From contig CALKUG010000411.1 in NCBI GenBank assembly GCA_937996765.1, positions 1 to 9,099 of the forward strand: DNA of 9,099 bases, read 5' to 3'. Both the position numbers and the translations under genes were made by a program. Source of the stretch: an uncultured Ignavibacteria bacterium (GTDB taxonomy: Bacteria > Bacteroidota > Ignavibacteria > Ignavibacteriales > Ignavibacteriaceae). Shown here in pieces: positions 6,609 to 9,099 of this stretch; positions within the stretch are counted from its first letter, which is position 1; every line of letters starts with the position of its first letter. The notes below the pieces were generated by a model. That model made no database searches, had not been told where the DNA came from, and was given only the letters and a program-made list of their open reading frames with translations.

Positions 6609-7025
6609 TTATTTAGAAACTCTTTTGGTGAATGCATCCTTAAACAGCGGGATACTACGCAATTTATTTTTTAACTTTTCGGAATCTTTTTTCGATCCAA
6701 ATTGACCTGTATGCACTTCATAAAGTCCGGTGACGGATGAATAAGTAATGCGCATACTCTCCGCAGTTTTGGCTTTTGCAATACCCACAAATATTTCAGC
6801 ACGTTCCTTTGTTGTAAATGCCCCAAGTTGAACGGCGTAAATAGATTCTTGTGGTGACTCATTTTCCTGAATATTATCATCAGGCACAATTATCATATGC
6901 AGTGAGTCGGTATCAGCATCAATACCTATCTCTTCTGAATTATAATCCTCACCTGTATCGGAGGAAGAGCAACCGATTGCAAAAAAGATAAGAGGAAGCA
7001 AAAGTAAAAATTTAATAAATCTCAT
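6609..7025 (-). CDS. SPOR-domain lipoprotein
   Basis: Probable envelope lipoprotein with a C-terminal SPOR domain, a fold that binds denuded peptidoglycan glycans, often at the division septum. From the ATG at 7025 it has 138 residues. Residues 1-18 are a lipoprotein signal (MRFIKFLLLLPLIFFAIG) with C19 as the likely lipidated cysteine; the lipobox A-I-G-C is slightly degenerate. An acidic, low-complexity linker covers about residues 22-58. The SPOR domain covers about 61-136, with the two typical half-repeats IYAVQLGAFTTKERAE and LYEVHTGQFGSKKDSEKL. The ATG at 7067 would add 14 residues in front of the signal and is unlikely, although neither start has a visible Shine-Dalgarno. The start lies nine bases after a strong hairpin. 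The exact role, whether division, wall remodelling or structure, is unknown. Confidence 0.88.
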   Translation of the reverse strand: MRFIKFLLLLPLIFFAIGCSSSDTGEDYNSEEIGIDADTDSLHMIIVPDDNIQENESPQESIYAVQLGAFTTKERAEIFVGIAKAKTAESMRITYSSVTGLYEVHTGQFGSKKDSEKLKNKLRSIPLFKDAFTKRVSK

Positions 7026-7034
7026 AAATAAAGA

Positions 7035-7069
7035 TAATGACTGTCTGTTAAAAAAACAGACAGTCATTA
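7035..7069 (-). terminator. Perfect 15-bp hairpin, probable terminator after the SGNH gene
   Basis: Positions 7035-7049 and 7055-7069 are perfectly complementary, a 15-bp stem around a five-base loop (TTTTT on the minus strand). It lies 27 bases after the stop of the SGNH hydrolase gene. On the minus strand the sequence after the stem, TCTTTATTT, is T-rich but interrupted, so it is a plausible though not textbook intrinsic terminator. The stem is AT-rich, with five G-C pairs. It ends nine bases before the SPOR gene ATG, so it might also control translation of that gene. On the plus strand a run of six A follows, which does not fit a terminator. Confidence 0.6.
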
Positions 7070-7096
7070 AAAAAGGTAGGAATAATAAACAGCTTA

Positions 7097-8392
7097 TTAA
7101 AAAGCTAAGGTTGGGAACCCGTGGGAAAATGTTACAGATTGTACGGGTGAACTTGAAAAAACGTAACTGCCCGGCAACGAAGCCACAGTAACCTTAGATA
7201 AGTTTGAACCATACTTAGCGTTTATAGCGTCAATTATTTTATTAGCAACAATTCCGTTTGCACGTGATGTGATATGAACACCATCAAGACTAAATATCTG
7301 TCCGGTAAAATATGACAATGTGAAAGGAATACCTTCAACTACATAAGCACCTTTAGTAGAAACTGTGGTTGCAATTTCATTAAAGAATGCGTTAAGATCA
7401 GCAAGAGCAAAACCTTTTGCAGCAGACTCAGTTGCAATAATTGTGTTAAAAGCGGCAGTTGTAGTTTGTACTTCAACAATTTCTGCTTCATCCAATATAT
7501 ATGCGCTCGGGAGTGGTTTGGTTGGGGCGCCAAATCCAGCAGCGAGTTGAGCTTGAGATGGAAGAGTTAAATACACTTTTGTGAGGTCCATTGCACGTAC
7601 TACGCCATCTTTATCAACGCCTACTATCTGAGGTGTGCCTGCACGAATTAGTGCGGGTCCTACAGTAGTAAAGTATGGAAGTTTACTTACATCGGGTATA
7701 TTCATTACAACAACGCCGGCGTTAAGAGTTTTTAAGCTATCCATAGCTTGTTTATAGATAGCACCAAAAACAGCTGTTGGTGTGTGACCTACGGTACCAC
7801 CTGATGTTGCATAACCAAGTATATCGTTATTGCCTAACCAAAATGATACAAATGTGGGTTTTGCTGCTTTAAGTGAGCTCCACATGGTGTTTGGACTTGC
7901 TGTAGTGCTTCTTAAGATAACATCGAAATAAGCATTACCCGGAGAAACCGAGTTAGCTGAAGATGTTGTGCTAAAGAAATCTACTAATGTTGCGCCAGGA
8001 ATACCAAGGTTATTGTATATACCGGTGTAACCCAAATTTGTAGGAGCACCATTTGCAGTGTTGATTTTTGTAACCAAACTTCCGGTAGCAGGGTTGAAGC
8101 TTTGTACTTCTATACGGCCGGGGGCTAATCCGGGATCGCTCACCCATGGGGTTTCAAAAGAGGTACCCATTTGCATTGACATTAAACGAGCATAGGAATA
8201 CTCTTGACCTGACTTATAAAGTGCACCACTTTGGTAGCCGGCTGTCAAAGAATTACCTACAGCAAAATAACGAGAAAAATTTGCACTTCCTGTTGATAAA
8301 ACAGGAGCTGATATCTCTGTTCTATCTTCGCATCCCTGAAATAGGAACACAATAGGAAGAGCAACTACTAAAGCAATTAAAATCTTTTTCAT
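7097..8392 (-). CDS. SGNH/GDSL-family hydrolase, lipoprotein
   Basis: Predicted esterase or lipase of the SGNH superfamily, anchored as a lipoprotein. The protein has 431 residues. The signal peptide MKKILIALVVALPIVFLFQG ends at C21, the likely lipidated cysteine (lipobox F-Q-G-C, not ideal). Block I is FAVGNSLTAGY with nucleophile S48; block II is NLGIPGAT with G130; block III is WLGNND with N188; block V is SLDGVH with D370 and H373. All four SGNH residues are thus present. The rest is rich in Ala, Thr and Ser. About 45 residues follow the last block without a recognised domain. The ATG at 8392 has AAGGA about nine bases upstream, and the gene begins 11 bases after the FadL-like porin. Such porin-hydrolase pairs suggest that the enzyme releases or processes hydrophobic acyl substrates for uptake; the substrate cannot be inferred. 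A hairpin follows the gene. Confidence 0.92.
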   Translation of the reverse strand: MKKILIALVVALPIVFLFQGCEDRTEISAPVLSTGSANFSRYFAVGNSLTAGYQSGALYKSGQEYSYARLMSMQMGTSFETPWVSDPGLAPGRIEVQSFNPATGSLVTKINTANGAPTNLGYTGIYNNLGIPGATLVDFFSTTSSANSVSPGNAYFDVILRSTTASPNTMWSSLKAAKPTFVSFWLGNNDILGYATSGGTVGHTPTAVFGAIYKQAMDSLKTLNAGVVVMNIPDVSKLPYFTTVGPALIRAGTPQIVGVDKDGVVRAMDLTKVYLTLPSQAQLAAGFGAPTKPLPSAYILDEAEIVEVQTTTAAFNTIIATESAAKGFALADLNAFFNEIATTVSTKGAYVVEGIPFTLSYFTGQIFSLDGVHITSRANGIVANKIIDAINAKYGSNLSKVTVASLPGSYVFSSSPVQSVTFSHGFPTLAF

Positions 8393-8403
8393 TGATTGAA
8401 TCC

Positions 8404-9099
8404 TTAAAACTTGTAAGAGAAAGTTAAGCCAAACAGATTTGCGGTTGAATTGTATGTTCCGTTTAAGGGTTCAAACGCATCTGAATTTCCTGAATTATTA
8501 ACTTTTGAATTAGTTATTGTTCTTTCTTGAAATCTTATAAACAAGTAAGCTAAATCAACAGTCAAATCAGAAGTTAAGTCATATCCAAGTCCAACGCCAA
8601 ACGCTAATCTATCTGCATCGGGCAACAACGGATCAACTCGCTCATCTTTTACGGGATTTTTGTCGAACACAAATCCTGCGCGCAAATCAAGTGTTGGATC
8701 AAGAGCATATTCAGCACCAAGGCGTAGTATAAATACATCTTCGTATTCTTTTGGAGAACTTGTTAATACTTTACCGGAAGTATAAAGCACTTCAAGTTTA
8801 TCGTATGAACTCCACATAATGTATTGGAAATCAGCTGTAACCATTAGTTTTTGCATTGGGCTTACAGCAACACCTGCAGTAAACTGTTGAGGTGTTACCA
8901 ATTCAGCTGTTATATCGCCGGCTGGTAATGAAGAGGCTAATTGAGCCGGAGCATTAGTGGTTTTTGCAGTTCCTTCAAATCCATAAACTACTTCACTTCT
9001 GTAGCTTAAACCAAATGAAAGGTCCTTCATAGGTTTGTAGAGAACACCAGCATTCCATCCAAAAGCGGAGGTTTCTGTACCTTCAAGATGAATGGTGGC
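8404..9099 (-). CDS. FadL/OmpP1/TodX-family outer-membrane porin, 5' end outside window
   Basis: C-terminal 231 residues of an outer-membrane beta-barrel in the family that imports long-chain fatty acids and other hydrophobic molecules. The frame is open to the window edge, so the N-terminus (signal, hatch region and first strands) is missing; full proteins are usually 400-500 residues. Alternating amphipathic strands run throughout. Family hallmarks are FGWNAGVLYKPMKDLSFGLS near the left edge, the strand AVSPMQKLMVTADFQYIMW followed by SSYDKLEV, and ALDPTLDLRAGFVFDKNPV. The protein ends with a strand closing in SYKF, the C-terminal aromatic that the barrel-assembly machinery recognises. The Met codon at 9030 is internal, because the sequence before it continues the barrel. 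The SGNH lipoprotein gene begins 11 bases later, so the pair is probably one transcription unit. The actual substrate is unknown. Confidence 0.92.
   Translation of the reverse strand, partial: ATIHLEGTETSAFGWNAGVLYKPMKDLSFGLSYRSEVVYGFEGTAKTTNAPAQLASSLPAGDITAELVTPQQFTAGVAVSPMQKLMVTADFQYIMWSSYDKLEVLYTSGKVLTSSPKEYEDVFILRLGAEYALDPTLDLRAGFVFDKNPVKDERVDPLLPDADRLAFGVGLGYDLTSDLTVDLAYLFIRFQERTITNSKVNNSGNSDAFEPLNGTYNSTANLFGLTFSYKF

Noticed and set aside
6596..6637. Upstream ATG at 6637 as the start of ssb
   Set aside because: It would add 14 residues unlike any SSB and overlap the SPOR gene. The ATG at 6595 has an ideal GGAGG and gives the conserved N-terminus.
7026..7067. ATG at 7067 as the start of the SPOR lipoprotein
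   Set aside because: It lies inside the hairpin stem and would put 14 residues before an otherwise normal lipoprotein signal. The ATG at 7025 fits the signal peptide better.
7091..7106. Short inverted repeat AGCTT/AAGCT around the SGNH stop codon
   Set aside because: Only five base pairs with a six-base loop, overlapping the stop codon, and far weaker than the neighbouring 15-bp hairpin. It is likely chance in AT-rich DNA.
9028..9030. Met codon at 9030 as the start of the outer-membrane protein
   Set aside because: The frame is open to the window edge and the 23 upstream codons encode typical FadL-like barrel sequence, so the gene is truncated by the window.

Overview
The window is an AT-rich stretch from what looks like a free-living Gram-negative bacterium of the Bacteroidota/Ignavibacteriota/Chlorobiota (FCB) assemblage. 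This placement is an inference. It rests on three things: an ssb gene directly followed by a GldE/CorC-like CBS-domain gene, a FadL/OmpP1-type porin paired with an SGNH lipoprotein, and a TATATTTG box that fits the Bacteroidota -7 promoter consensus. No species can be named. All eleven genes lie on the minus strand and are tightly packed; the only gap longer than 100 bases lies between acpS and the HNH gene. They are described here in transcription order, from high to low coordinates.

Envelope pair (9099-7097): the C-terminal part of a FadL/OmpP1/TodX-family outer-membrane barrel, truncated by the window edge, then a lipoprotein-type SGNH/GDSL hydrolase 11 bases later. They plausibly work together on hydrophobic or acylated substrates at the outer membrane. 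A perfect 15-bp inverted repeat (7035-7069) follows and probably ends this unit.

Central run (7025-1534): a SPOR-domain lipoprotein, single-stranded DNA-binding protein (ssb), a CNNM/CBS/CorC membrane protein, an unrecognised 123-residue single-pass protein, an MCE (MlaD-like) lipid-transport protein, exported gamma-glutamyltransferase (ggt) and holo-ACP synthase (acpS). Spacing is 14 bases or less and four junctions overlap (8, 8, about 23 and 4 bases), so this reads as one translationally coupled operon. It mixes envelope functions with DNA maintenance and fatty-acid cofactor loading.

Last pair (1447-1): a solitary HNH endonuclease-family protein and tryptophanyl-tRNA synthetase (trpS, lacking its extreme C-terminus here), 9 bases apart. 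A possible promoter element lies at 1510-1517.

Most of the content is recognisable housekeeping and envelope biology; I see no mobile element, CRISPR array, tRNA, rRNA or clear defence island. The points most worth a second look are the Cys-x20-Cys-x6-Cys-x2-Cys motif in TrpRS (a likely iron-sulfur site), the missing canonical start codon for the HNH protein, the hairpin placed directly against the SPOR gene start, and the uncharacterised small protein coupled on both sides to the CBS and MCE genes.
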